The notes under the pieces were generated by a model. That model had not been told where the DNA came from. It did not search any database and saw only the letters and a list, made by a program, of their open reading frames with translations. The position numbers were made by a program, and so were the translations under genes. 64,000 nucleotides of DNA from Mucilaginibacter kameinonensis (lineage in GTDB: Bacteria; Bacteroidota; Bacteroidia; Sphingobacteriales; Sphingobacteriaceae), in the NCBI RefSeq assembly GCF_003675385.1, contig NZ_RCWZ01000007.1, positions 62,001-126,000 of the forward strand, written 5' to 3'. Below, one piece after another: positions 1-8,133 of the stretch. Numbering within the stretch: position 1 is the stretch's first letter; each line of letters starts with the position of its first letter.

Positions 1-1
1 T

Positions 2-292
2 GGCATGAATAACCATATTGCCGAAGATCTGCCGGAGTATTTACAGGAAGCAGGCTTTACCAATATCGAAGTATTTAATGCCGATGAAGTTTATCAAAAA
101 GGCGAATATAACTTTGAAGGCAAAGCGGGCATCTGGGCAAAAGTCGCCCAGTCAAAGCAAATGGTTGAGGAAGGCTATATTGATGATGAATCGCGCTTGC
201 TGGCTATTGATGAGTATACCAACTGGATAGAAAATGAAGCTGAGCAAATGGTGATGAAACTAAAAGAAGTACGCGGCGTAAAACCCGAATAA
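2..292 (+). CDS. Class I SAM-dependent methyltransferase, C-terminal fragment (5' end outside window)
   Basis: The frame is open to the left edge, so only the last 96 or so codons are present; the ATG at position 5 is probably internal. The sequence (AEDLPEYLQEAGFTNIEV, then a WAKVAQSKQMVEEG stretch and an acidic helical tail) resembles the C-terminal lobe of class I methyltransferases, where a strand follows the phrase 'L..AGF'. The SAM-binding motif would lie upstream of the window. It ends 51 bases before leuB on the same strand, so it may belong to the leucine operon. The assignment rests on the C-terminal pattern only; the substrate is unknown. Confidence 0.55.
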   Translation, partial: GMNNHIAEDLPEYLQEAGFTNIEVFNADEVYQKGEYNFEGKAGIWAKVAQSKQMVEEGYIDDESRLLAIDEYTNWIENEAEQMVMKLKEVRGVKPE

Positions 293-343
293 AATAAACA
301 TCTATAAAACAAAAAACCGCTGCCTTAGGCAGAGATTAGGGTT

Positions 344-1420
344 ATGGGAATTAAAAAACACATATTAGTAATACCCGGCGACGGGATAGGCCCGGAGGTT
401 ACCACCTGGGGTAAAGCAGTTTTAGAAAAAATCGGTCAGGATTTTGGCCACGAATTTACTTTCGACGAAGCCCTGATGGGTCATGCGGGCATCGAGGCCA
501 CCGGTAATCCGCTACCTGACGAAACATTGGCTAAAGCTAAAGCAAGCGATGCTATCCTGTTTGGCGCTATCGGTCACATCAAGTACGATAATGATCCGTC
601 GGCCAAAGTGCGTCCGGAGCAGGGATTATTAAAGATCCGTAAAGAGCTTGGCTTATATGCCAACCTGCGTCCTATTATGTTGTTTGATGAGCTTTTGGAT
701 GCGTCAAGCCTTAAGCCCGAAATATTGAAAGGTACAGATATCCTTTTCTTCCGCGAATTAACCGGCGACGTTTACTTCGGCGAGAAAAAACGCAGCGAAG
801 ATCGTAACACCGCTTCCGACCTGATGATCTATTCACGTTACGAAGTTGAGCGTATCGCTATCAAAGCTTACGAGGCAGCCCGCGTACGTGGCAAAAGGTT
901 ATGCTCTGTTGATAAAGCAAACGTATTGGAGGCTTCACGCTTATGGCGCGAGGTGGTACAGGAAATTGCCAAACAATATCCGGATGTTGAAACCGAGCAC
1001 ATGTTTATTGATAACGCGGCCATGCAGCTGGTTAAAAACCCTAAAAAGTTTGATGTGGTATTAACCGCTAACCTTTTTGGTGATATCCTAACCGACGAAG
1101 CATCACAAATTGCAGGTTCGATGGGGATGCTGGCTTCAGCTTCGGTAGGTGATGGAACAGGTTTTTTTGAGCCTATTCACGGTTCGGCACATGATATTGC
1201 CGGTCAGGATAAAGCAAATCCGTTGGCCTCTATCCTATCTGTTGCGCTAATGCTTGAAATAAGCTTCGGTCTTAAAGAGGAAGCCAAAAAGATAACAGAC
1301 GCTATTGATAAAACGCTGAAAGACGGTTACCGTACCGGCGATATTGCTGATGCCAATACCGACAACGCCAAAATCTTAGGCACCACGGCAATGGGCCAAA
1401 AAGTGCTTGAATATTTATAG
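344..1420 (+). CDS. leuB: 3-isopropylmalate dehydrogenase
   Basis: Oxidatively decarboxylates 3-isopropylmalate to 2-oxoisocaproate with NAD+ in cytoplasmic leucine synthesis. At 358 residues it has the usual family length. The N-terminal GDGIGPEV is at residues 12-19, an arginine-rich substrate loop (RPEQGLLKIRKELGLYANLRP) follows around residues 90-111, and the isocitrate/isopropylmalate dehydrogenase signature NLFGDILTDEAS starts at residue 243. The GFFEPIHGSAHDIAG nucleotide-binding loop is also visible. The substrate loop favours LeuB over isocitrate dehydrogenase. It lies upstream of leuA and ilvA on the same strand, as in branched-chain operons of this phylum. The start follows an A-rich leader with no strong Shine-Dalgarno. 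Confidence 0.96.
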   Translation: MGIKKHILVIPGDGIGPEVTTWGKAVLEKIGQDFGHEFTFDEALMGHAGIEATGNPLPDETLAKAKASDAILFGAIGHIKYDNDPSAKVRPEQGLLKIRKELGLYANLRPIMLFDELLDASSLKPEILKGTDILFFRELTGDVYFGEKKRSEDRNTASDLMIYSRYEVERIAIKAYEAARVRGKRLCSVDKANVLEASRLWREVVQEIAKQYPDVETEHMFIDNAAMQLVKNPKKFDVVLTANLFGDILTDEASQIAGSMGMLASASVGDGTGFFEPIHGSAHDIAGQDKANPLASILSVALMLEISFGLKEEAKKITDAIDKTLKDGYRTGDIADANTDNAKILGTTAMGQKVLEYL

Positions 1421-1428
1421 ATTAGTAC

Positions 1429-1827
1429 ATGGCCAGGTTAAAGATAGCCATCATGATATTGTCCCTGTTCTGCATGTTTGCAGCAGGGCATGGTGGCGGC
1501 CCTTTTATAATGGCAGAGTTATTTGTAATAATAGCACCTTTTGTCGGAGCTTTAGACAAGGAGATTTTGTTGATATTACCGATAATCGCCTTACACATAA
1601 CAGGCTTTATAGCCATAAAGCGATCATATAACAGGCTAATGCTCTGGGTAACCGTTTTGCTGAGTTTAGTAATAGCAGCAACAATTATGTCACGAGAAGC
1701 GCTAAGCCTTGTAATCTGGACAAACGGAACTTTCCTGATAATGGCCGCCATTTATGTGGAGAGGTATCTTAAAGAAGGGAAGGAACGAAAAATTGAGTTT
1801 AACGTGAAAGCAGATAATCTCAATTAA
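1429..1827 (+). CDS. Small four-helix membrane protein, tandem paralogue 1
   Basis: A 132-residue, very hydrophobic protein with about four predicted membrane segments (roughly residues 4-20, 24-37, 44-62 and 70-115 as two helices) and a short charged cytoplasmic tail. It starts 8 bases after leuB and is followed 11 bases later by a related gene. Both share a GGG near residue 22, a central [I/A]IxRSxxRLMLWV motif and a later [L/K]VIWxN motif, so they look like an old tandem duplication. I do not recognise the family. Its place between leucine genes suggests co-transcription but does not show a role in leucine metabolism. Confidence 0.7.
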   Translation: MARLKIAIMILSLFCMFAAGHGGGPFIMAELFVIIAPFVGALDKEILLILPIIALHITGFIAIKRSYNRLMLWVTVLLSLVIAATIMSREALSLVIWTNGTFLIMAAIYVERYLKEGKERKIEFNVKADNLN

Positions 1828-1838
1828 CTGTTGATATC

Positions 1839-2228
1839 ATGATGACTAAGTTCAGCATCTTCATGATGATATTGTTCCTTTTCTGTGGCTATGGAGCCAA
1901 TAACGGAGGAGGGACATTCGCCTTTATTGAGATGCTGATGGCCATGAGCATGGATGATAACGAAAAACTCGAAAACCTGGTATTGCTGTTTGCGATAGCA
2001 GCCCAGGTAGCCGGAGTTTATGCCATCATCCGCTCAAACAGCAGGCTGATGTTATGGGTAATTATAGCCCTGAGCCTGGTTGTAATAGTTGTAACGGCTG
2101 CTTCGGCAGATGCCATTGGTAAGGTGATATGGGTTAACAGCTTGTTTTTGGTAAGTGGGGTGGTTTATATCGCATTGCACTTTAGAAACAAAAAAATATC
2201 AATTACCTCTAACGAGGTAACCGGATAA
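1839..2228 (+). CDS. Small four-helix membrane protein, tandem paralogue 2
   Basis: A 129-residue paralogue of the preceding gene with the same hydrophobic layout, the GGG near residue 24 and the shared RSNSRLMLWV motif. The starting MMTK gives two adjacent ATG codons; the first is used here. The C-terminal tail is polar and different from that of its neighbour. After it comes a repeat-bearing gap of about 190 bases before the next gene. No function can be assigned. Two copies that keep the same topology while the loop sequences diverge suggest maintained function in both. Confidence 0.7.
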   Translation: MMTKFSIFMMILFLFCGYGANNGGGTFAFIEMLMAMSMDDNEKLENLVLLFAIAAQVAGVYAIIRSNSRLMLWVIIALSLVVIVVTAASADAIGKVIWVNSLFLVSGVVYIALHFRNKKISITSNEVTG

Positions 2229-2417
2229 AATAAAAGCGCGGGCAAGTGCGATTCCTTCCCTGGGGAAGGAGGAGGAAGGGATTAGATAAGAGTGCGGAAA
2301 GTATGCATGTTACAGAAACCCCTCCCTGCCACTACACGACCTGCCGCACCCCTCCCTTGGGAGGGAATTGGAAAAATAATCGGTGTAATCAAAAGCATCG
2401 GTGTAATCTAAGATACT
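2229..2417. repeat. Intergenic repeat with CCTTCCC/GGGAGGG arms (family B)
   Basis: The gap between the membrane protein and the methyltransferase holds a C/G-run element: a TTCCCTGGGGAAGGAGG hairpin near 2252-2268 and a CCCCTCCCTTGGGAGGG hairpin near 2350-2366, joined by 'acccctccctgccactac'. Two further elements of the same design, with CTCTTGAGAGGGG arms, lie at about 39120-39235 and 49999-50099. A short frame through it is not taken as a gene. Confidence 0.6.
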
Positions 2418-3173
2418 ATGAAATGGAACGCTGATTTATACGACCAAAAGCATGCTTTCGTATTCAAATATGGAGAAGATGTGCTGGAGTTTCTGGATGT
2501 GAAACAAGGTGAGCACATCCTTGATCTGGGTTGTGGTACAGGCCATTTAACCAAACAAATACAAGATAAAGGCGCCGTAGTAAAGGGTACCGATTACTCG
2601 CCCGAAATGATAGCCCAGGCTAAACAACTTTACCCTGATGTTGATTTCGCGGTTGAAAACGCTGCCGATTTCTTCACCGATCAAAAATATGATGCCGTTT
2701 TTTCAAACGCCGCCCTGCATTGGGTGCTTGACGCTAACGGCGCAATCCGCAGTGTGTTTAACAGTCTGAAAAAAGGCGGCAGGTTTGTTGCCGAAATGGG
2801 TGGTAAGGGCAATGTTGAACGCCTGATAGAAGCTACTAAACAGGTACTTCATAATCATGGTTATCATGAAAAAGCCGACGTTAAAGTTTGGTATTTTCCA
2901 TCGGTAGGCGAATATACCACCAAACTGGAGGAGCATGGTTTCAGGGTAACGTATGTTATTCACTATGACCGCAAAACCGCGCTTCAGGATGGTGAACAGG
3001 GTGTAGCCAAATGGATCACGATGTTTGGCGCTCAGTTTTTAGATGGTATCCCAGAGGATGAAAAACAACAGATCCTGGCCGAGATCACCAAGAAACTTGA
3101 ACCTTTTTATAATGAGAACGGCGAATGGTATGCCGATTACAAAAGGTTACGGTTTATTGCAGTAAAAGAATAG
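2418..3173 (+). CDS. Trans-aconitate methyltransferase-like class I SAM methyltransferase
   Basis: A 251-residue cytoplasmic methyltransferase. SAM-binding motif I, LDLGCGTG, is at residues 35-42, the acidic residue after strand 2 is in KGTDYSPEM, and the post-motif region is FSNAALHWV, a hallmark of the trans-aconitate methyltransferase (Tam) group. The C-terminal half carries a WYFPSVGEY segment also typical of that group. It sits between leuB and leuA, separated from both by repeat-bearing gaps, so operon membership is uncertain. The substrate is inferred from family likeness only; it could act on another small carboxylate or be a generic methyltransferase. Confidence 0.8.
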   Translation: MKWNADLYDQKHAFVFKYGEDVLEFLDVKQGEHILDLGCGTGHLTKQIQDKGAVVKGTDYSPEMIAQAKQLYPDVDFAVENAADFFTDQKYDAVFSNAALHWVLDANGAIRSVFNSLKKGGRFVAEMGGKGNVERLIEATKQVLHNHGYHEKADVKVWYFPSVGEYTTKLEEHGFRVTYVIHYDRKTALQDGEQGVAKWITMFGAQFLDGIPEDEKQQILAEITKKLEPFYNENGEWYADYKRLRFIAVKE

Positions 3174-3315
3174 ATAGGAAACGTGAGATTTGAGATATGA
3201 GATTTTTTTCTCTAACTTGAATTTTGCTTTTTGATAAAAAACAAAGAAATAAACACCGATGAAGGATAAGGGGATTAAATCTCCTATCCAACATCTCAAA
3301 TCAAAATAAAAAGAT
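3174..3315. repeat. Intergenic spacer with gagatttgagat-type repeat
   Basis: A gap of about 140 bases between the methyltransferase and leuA. Near 3181-3203 it contains tandem gagattt/gagat units (gtgagatttgagatatgagat), and near 3286-3305 the inverse (catctcaaatcaaaa), so the ends could pair. The same gatttgagat units occur inside the ispG reading frame near 6375-6406. No promoter or gene is evident. Confidence 0.45.
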
Positions 3316-4482
3316 ATGTTACACGATCCCAACCGCGTTTATGTTTTTGATACCACGCTTCGCGATGGCGAGCAGGTACCGGGTTGCCAGTTAACAACCC
3401 CCGAAAAGATTGAGATAGCTAAGGAACTGGAACTACTGGGCGTGGATATTATTGAAGCAGGTTTCCCGGTTTCAAGTCCGGGCGACTTCCAAAGCGTTGT
3501 TGAAATTTCAAAAGCTGTTAAAGAACCTACCGTTTGCGCCCTTACCCGCGCCAACAAAGGTGATATTGACGCTGCTGTAGCATCTCTGCAATATGCCAAA
3601 CGCCCGAGGATCCATACAGGTATCGGCTCGTCTGATATGCACATTAAGCATAAATTCAACAGCACCCGCGAAGAGATTTTGGAGCGTGCCGTTGAAGCAG
3701 TTAAATATGCCAAGAAATCTGTAGAGGATATTGAGTTTTATGCCGAAGATGCAGGCAGGGCCGATGTGGTTTACCTGGCTCAAATGGTTGAAGCTGTTAT
3801 TGCCGCCGGTGCAACTGTGGTAAACATTCCGGATACCAATGGTTACTGTCTGCCAGATCAGTACGGTGCCAAGATCAAGTTCTTGAAAGAGAACGTTAAA
3901 AACATTGATAAAGCTATCATCTCCGTACATTGCCATAATGACCTTGGTTTGGCTACTGCCAACTCTATAGCCGGCTTACAAAACGGTGCCCGCCAAATTG
4001 AAGGTACCATTAACGGCATTGGCGAACGTGCAGGTAACACTTCTATCGAAGAAGTGGTGATGATCCTGAAAACACACCATACCTTAGGTTTGCATACCAA
4101 CATCGACTCTAAAAAGTTTTATGAACTGAGCCAGATGATCCGTACACAAATGCGTATGCCGGTACAGCCCAATAAAGCTATTGTAGGTGCCAATGCCTTT
4201 GCCCACAGCTCGGGTATTCACCAGGACGGCTTCCTGAAAATGCGTGAAAACTACGAGATCATTCGCCCTGAAGATGTAGGCTTTCCGAGCGCCACAATAG
4301 TGCTAACCGCGCGCAGCGGCAGGCATGCTCTGAAATTCCATCTGGAGCGTTTAGGATATACGCTGGATAAGGAAGAACTTGCTTTTGTTTACAATAACTT
4401 TTTAACGCTTGCTGATAGTAAGCTTGACATAAATGACCAGGATTTGCAAGGCCTTATGGCGCACCGACTGGTAAAAAATTAA
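3316..4482 (+). CDS. leuA: 2-isopropylmalate synthase, short form without regulatory domain
   Basis: Condenses acetyl-CoA and 2-oxoisovalerate to 2-isopropylmalate, the first committed step of leucine synthesis. DTTLRDGEQ lies at residues 12-20, the metal-binding HCHNDLG has H205 and H207, and GIGERAGNTSIEEV and the HSSGIHQDG loop complete the active site. The HMGL-like barrel plus linker fill all 388 residues, so the C-terminal LeuA dimerisation and leucine-feedback domain of the longer enzymes (about 500 residues) is absent. This short form is common in Bacteroidota. The gene lies 2 bases before ilvA. Homocitrate or methylmalate synthase activity cannot be excluded, but the neighbours favour LeuA. 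Confidence 0.9.
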   Translation: MLHDPNRVYVFDTTLRDGEQVPGCQLTTPEKIEIAKELELLGVDIIEAGFPVSSPGDFQSVVEISKAVKEPTVCALTRANKGDIDAAVASLQYAKRPRIHTGIGSSDMHIKHKFNSTREEILERAVEAVKYAKKSVEDIEFYAEDAGRADVVYLAQMVEAVIAAGATVVNIPDTNGYCLPDQYGAKIKFLKENVKNIDKAIISVHCHNDLGLATANSIAGLQNGARQIEGTINGIGERAGNTSIEEVVMILKTHHTLGLHTNIDSKKFYELSQMIRTQMRMPVQPNKAIVGANAFAHSSGIHQDGFLKMRENYEIIRPEDVGFPSATIVLTARSGRHALKFHLERLGYTLDKEELAFVYNNFLTLADSKLDINDQDLQGLMAHRLVKN

Positions 4483-4484
4483 CA

Positions 4485-5735
4485 ATGGAAACTGATACAA
4501 AAAGCCAGCTTGATTTTGAAGCGGCATACCAGCGGATAAAGGACGTTGTGAAACGTACCCCGCTGCAATATAACGCCGGTCTTTCGGCAAAATATGAGTG
4601 TGATGTTTATTTAAAACGCGAAGACCTGCAGGTTGTGCGTTCATACAAGTTGCGCGGCGCTTACAACATGATTAGTCAGTTAAATGACGATGAATTGAGC
4701 CGCGGTGTAGTTTGCGCCAGCGCGGGTAACCATGCCCAGGGCGTAGCCTTTTCATGCAACAAAAAAAATATTAAGGGTGTGATTTTCATGCCCGAAATAA
4801 CGCCCAAACAAAAGGTTAAACAAACCGCCATGTTTGGCAACGGTAATATAGAGATTGTGCTCACCGGCGATACTTTTGATGATTGCCTGGCTGAAGCCCT
4901 TGCCTACACCGAAAAAAACCAAATGACCTTCATCCCTCCTTTTGATGACTATCGCGTTATTGAAGGTCAGGGAACCGTAGGTGTTGAAATACTGCAGGAC
5001 CTGCCAGACATTGAAGTTGCAATTATGCCTATTGGCGGTGGCGGCTTTGCATCTGGTACAGGCACCTATCTTAAAAATAACGTTCCAAACATTCACCTGA
5101 TAGGCGTTGAGCCGGAAGGTGCCCCATCAATGCTGGGTGCCATAAACCATGGTAAACCTATTACATTAGATGAAATAGACCGTTTTGTTGATGGCGCCGC
5201 TGTTAAACGTGTTGGCGCGTTAACCTATGATATCTGTAAAGATATCCTGAACGATATGTTGCTGGTACCCGAAGGTAAAATATGCACCACCATACTCAAA
5301 CTTTATAATGAGGATGCTATTGTAGTTGAACCGGCCGGTGCGCTATCTGTAGCCGCGCTTGATGCCTGCAAAGAACAGATCAAAGGCAAAAAGGTAGTTT
5401 GCATCATTAGCGGTGGTAATAACGATATTGCCCGCATGCAGGAGATCAAAGAAAAATCGCTGCTGTACGAAGGTTTAAAACATTACTTCATCGTAAGGTT
5501 CCCGCAACGTCCGGGTGCTTTGAAGTTATTTGTGAATAGTGTATTAGGTCCGGGGGATGATATTACCCGTTTTGAGTTCATTAAAAAGAATGAAAAAGAA
5601 AACGGCCCTGCCCTGGTAGGCATCGAGTTAAAAAATGCCGAGGACTACCCGGCCTTGTTACAACGCATGCATGCACACCGTTTCAATGTTATTGAATTGA
5701 ATAAAGACCAGACTTTGTTTGAGTATTTGGTGTGA
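4485..5735 (+). CDS. ilvA: Threonine ammonia-lyase (threonine dehydratase)
   Basis: A PLP enzyme that deaminates threonine to 2-oxobutanoate for isoleucine synthesis. The PLP lysine is K55 in SYKLRGA, the asparagine of SAGNHAQGVA binds the cofactor ring, and PIGGGGFASG holds the phosphate. Residues from about 335 to 416 form one ACT-like regulatory domain (KHYFIVRFPQRPGALK, then FEYLV at the end), consistent with isoleucine feedback. The 416-residue length fits the single-ACT form. It begins 2 bases after leuA and ends at a strong hairpin terminator, so it is the last gene of the branched-chain operon. Confidence 0.94.
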   Translation: METDTKSQLDFEAAYQRIKDVVKRTPLQYNAGLSAKYECDVYLKREDLQVVRSYKLRGAYNMISQLNDDELSRGVVCASAGNHAQGVAFSCNKKNIKGVIFMPEITPKQKVKQTAMFGNGNIEIVLTGDTFDDCLAEALAYTEKNQMTFIPPFDDYRVIEGQGTVGVEILQDLPDIEVAIMPIGGGGFASGTGTYLKNNVPNIHLIGVEPEGAPSMLGAINHGKPITLDEIDRFVDGAAVKRVGALTYDICKDILNDMLLVPEGKICTTILKLYNEDAIVVEPAGALSVAALDACKEQIKGKKVVCIISGGNNDIARMQEIKEKSLLYEGLKHYFIVRFPQRPGALKLFVNSVLGPGDDITRFEFIKKNEKENGPALVGIELKNAEDYPALLQRMHAHRFNVIELNKDQTLFEYLV

Positions 5736-5749
5736 TAAAATGATCTTCT

Positions 5750-5785
5750 AAAACTTACGAAGTTTTGAAAACTTCGTAAGTTTTT
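5750..5785 (+). terminator. Hairpin terminator after ilvA
   Basis: A 17-base perfect inverted repeat (AAAACTTACGAAGTTTT at 5750-5766 and its complement at 5768-5784) with a T run at the 3' end, 14 bases after the ilvA stop. The symmetry and A-run on the left also allow it to stop minus-strand transcription from ispG. Confidence 0.75.
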
Positions 5786-5819
5786 CCTTCCTAAATTCCG
5801 TCGGGATAATAATAAAAAT

Positions 5820-5907
5820 GTCGTTGCGAGCGAAGCGTGGCAACCGCACGGAAGCAAGGCCGCTCTGTACAGCATGCGATTGCTTCGTCGTTCCTCCTCG
5901 CAATGAC
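5820..5907. repeat. Dispersed palindromic element, family A, copy 1
   Basis: Ends in gtcgttgcgag and ctcgcaatgac, with inner arms carrying gaagc and gcttcg. It lies between the converging ilvA and ispG genes. It belongs to the roughly 80-95 base family seen at seven places in this window. Confidence 0.7.
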
Positions 5908-5916
5908 ATAAAAGAG

Positions 5917-7989
5917 CTATTCCGCCACCACATCAATCCAGTTACCATCACCTTTGATGATATTGATCAACTCATCAAGTGCATTGGCCGAGCTAATATT
6001 CTTTTTCACGGCTTCTTTACCACGGTAAAGGGTGATCTTATCGGTACCTGAGCCTACATAGCCATAATCGGCATCGGCCATTTCGCCGGGGCCATTTACG
6101 ATACACCCCATGATTCCAATCTTCAATCCTTTAAGGTGACTGGTACGGCTGCGGATCATCTGGGTAGTAACCATCAGATCGAACAGTGTACGACCGCAGC
6201 TTGGGCAGGAAATATATTCTGTTTTAGAGATACGTGAGCGGGTAGCCTGCAAAATACCAAAAGCGGTAGAGGTAATTACATTAGTAGGCAATTCAGGAGC
6301 ATCAATCCAGATACCATCGCCAAAACCATCAACCAATAAAGCACCAAGGTCTGTTGAAGCGTAGAGTTGTAATTTAGATGTAAGATCTGAGATTTGAGAT
6401 TTGAGATCAGCTTCACTTTCGGACTTTCCGGCTTCCGGACTTCCGGACTCAAATAAATAACTTCTCTTCACAATCACCGGTACATCCAATCCCAGTTCTT
6501 CCATTTTAAAGAAGAAGGCACGTTGTTCGGCCATGCCGTGCAAGGCCTCGGTTTCCAGTACCAACACCAGCGAATTATCCAGCTGGATAGATCCGAAAGC
6601 ATCTGAGTCAATATCGGCTGGCTGCAACCTTACTAAGTTTAGTTTTGAAGAGCGGTCGACATCGCCAATATATTCCTGCAAGGCAAACACCGGATGACAG
6701 TTGGTTTTATCGGCCAGTTTAAGCCATGTATTGTAATTATAAAGCTGTTTTAAGTTGCCCGGTAAGGTAAACGAAGGCAATTCATCGGCCAGGTAAACAA
6801 AATCAACTGATTGTTCGGCCATGTTATATTTATCCAGCAGCGGTGAGTACAGGTAGCCCGCTTCGTTCAATACGGCCGGGTCCTTCAGGTTCTTTTTCGA
6901 TAAGTCAACCACAACCCTCGGCACCAAATGCCCGCCTATAAAAGCGTTGGCCTCGTAGGTTTCGCGTTTTTTGTATTCGTATGGATTATGTTGAGCCGGT
7001 GAAATGTCAAATGTTAAAGGCGAAAGATTTTTATCTTCACCTAAAGTTTCGGCCTTTTGCCTTTCGCCTTTCGCCTTTTCCCTCAAAGAATAGCGGCGAA
7101 CCAGCTCAATAGCAACAGGGGCTTCGGCTTCAGGCTCTTCGGTTAGGGATACACGTACGGTATCGCCGAGACCATCTTCCATTAACGTTCCTATCCCTAC
7201 GGCAGATTTAATACGGCCATCTTCACCATCGCCGGCTTCGGTTACACCAAGGTGCAGCGGGTAGTTCATACCCTCGGCAACCATAGTTTCTACCAGCAAA
7301 CGGTAGGCCTGCACCATCACCTGCGGATTGCTCGATTTCATCGAGATCACGAGATTATAGTAATTCAACTGTTCGCACATCCGCATAAATTCCATGGCCG
7401 ATTCAACCATGCCCTGCGGGGTATCACCGTAACGGCTCATGATCCTGTCGCTCAGCGAACCATGATTGGTACCGATACGCATGGCGGTGCCATATTCTTT
7501 ACACACTTTTACTAACGGCGCAAACTTTTGGAGAATGCGTTCCAGTTCGCCCTGGTATTCCAGGTCGGTATAATCTATCTGGTCAAATTTCTTTTTATCG
7601 GCGTAATTGCCCGGGTTTACACGCACTTTTTCAACTATGCGGGCAGCTACCTCAGCAGCGTTAGGGGTAAAGTGGATATCAGCAACCAGTGGCACAGTGT
7701 AGCCACGGGCACGAAGCTGCTTCTTAATTTCGGCCAGGTTCTGGGCCTCTTTAATGCTGGGCGCTGTGATACGCACATACTCGCAACCGGCATCAACCAT
7801 CCTAATGGTTTGCTCAACCGTACCAATGGTATCCATGGTATCGGTAGTGGTCATGCTTTGTATGCGGATTGGATTATTCCCGCCCATAGGTATATCGCCA
7901 ATATTAACCTCGCGGGTAATAAAACGCGAATATTCGGTTAATGAGTTACAATAACGGCCGGGCAGCACTTTAACAGCATCAGTATTCAT
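5917..7989 (-). CDS. ispG: 4-hydroxy-3-methylbut-2-enyl diphosphate synthase, long form
   Basis: The iron-sulfur enzyme of the non-mevalonate isoprenoid pathway that reduces methylerythritol cyclodiphosphate to HMBPP. The 690 residues form the three-part long type known from Bacteroidota, Chlamydiae and plants: an N-terminal TIM barrel (SMTTTDTMDTIGT, VADIHFTPN, VRVNPGNY), a middle insert domain, and a C-terminal cluster domain with CPSCGR and GCIVNGPGEMADADYGYVG supplying three cluster cysteines. Two stretches, near residues 300-325 and 511-541, are low-complexity and charged; their DNA resembles intergenic repeats of this genome. A promoter-like TAAATTTG lies at 8023-8030 upstream. It converges with ilvA. 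Confidence 0.95.
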   Translation of the reverse strand: MNTDAVKVLPGRYCNSLTEYSRFITREVNIGDIPMGGNNPIRIQSMTTTDTMDTIGTVEQTIRMVDAGCEYVRITAPSIKEAQNLAEIKKQLRARGYTVPLVADIHFTPNAAEVAARIVEKVRVNPGNYADKKKFDQIDYTDLEYQGELERILQKFAPLVKVCKEYGTAMRIGTNHGSLSDRIMSRYGDTPQGMVESAMEFMRMCEQLNYYNLVISMKSSNPQVMVQAYRLLVETMVAEGMNYPLHLGVTEAGDGEDGRIKSAVGIGTLMEDGLGDTVRVSLTEEPEAEAPVAIELVRRYSLREKAKGERQKAETLGEDKNLSPLTFDISPAQHNPYEYKKRETYEANAFIGGHLVPRVVVDLSKKNLKDPAVLNEAGYLYSPLLDKYNMAEQSVDFVYLADELPSFTLPGNLKQLYNYNTWLKLADKTNCHPVFALQEYIGDVDRSSKLNLVRLQPADIDSDAFGSIQLDNSLVLVLETEALHGMAEQRAFFFKMEELGLDVPVIVKRSYLFESGSPEAGKSESEADLKSQISDLTSKLQLYASTDLGALLVDGFGDGIWIDAPELPTNVITSTAFGILQATRSRISKTEYISCPSCGRTLFDLMVTTQMIRSRTSHLKGLKIGIMGCIVNGPGEMADADYGYVGSGTDKITLYRGKEAVKKNISSANALDELINIIKGDGNWIDVVAE

Positions 7990-8022
7990 CAGTGATGGAA
8001 ATTAATATAATGCAAATTTAGT

Positions 8023-8030
8023 GAATATGT
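8023..8030 (-). promoter_or_regulatory. Candidate -7 promoter element of ispG
   Basis: On the minus strand this reads TAAATTTG, an exact match to the TAnnTTTG element of Bacteroidota promoters. It sits 33 bases upstream of the ispG ATG. No clear -33 TTG is visible at the expected distance. Confidence 0.4.
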
Positions 8031-8133
8031 TGGGATTAGACTACCTGCACATAAATGATAAATTCATAGTGGAGTAAATCACTTTAAATTGAAATTATAT
8101 ACTTTAGTCAGATAGAACCTTTATCTCTTCACC

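Noticed and set aside
2246..2434. A 62-codon frame in the repeat-rich gap before the methyltransferase
   Set aside because: Made up mainly of family B repeat sequence and overlaps the next gene.
7252..7941. Several open frames on the plus strand across ispG
   Set aside because: They lie opposite a strongly conserved gene and show no domain features; shadow frames.
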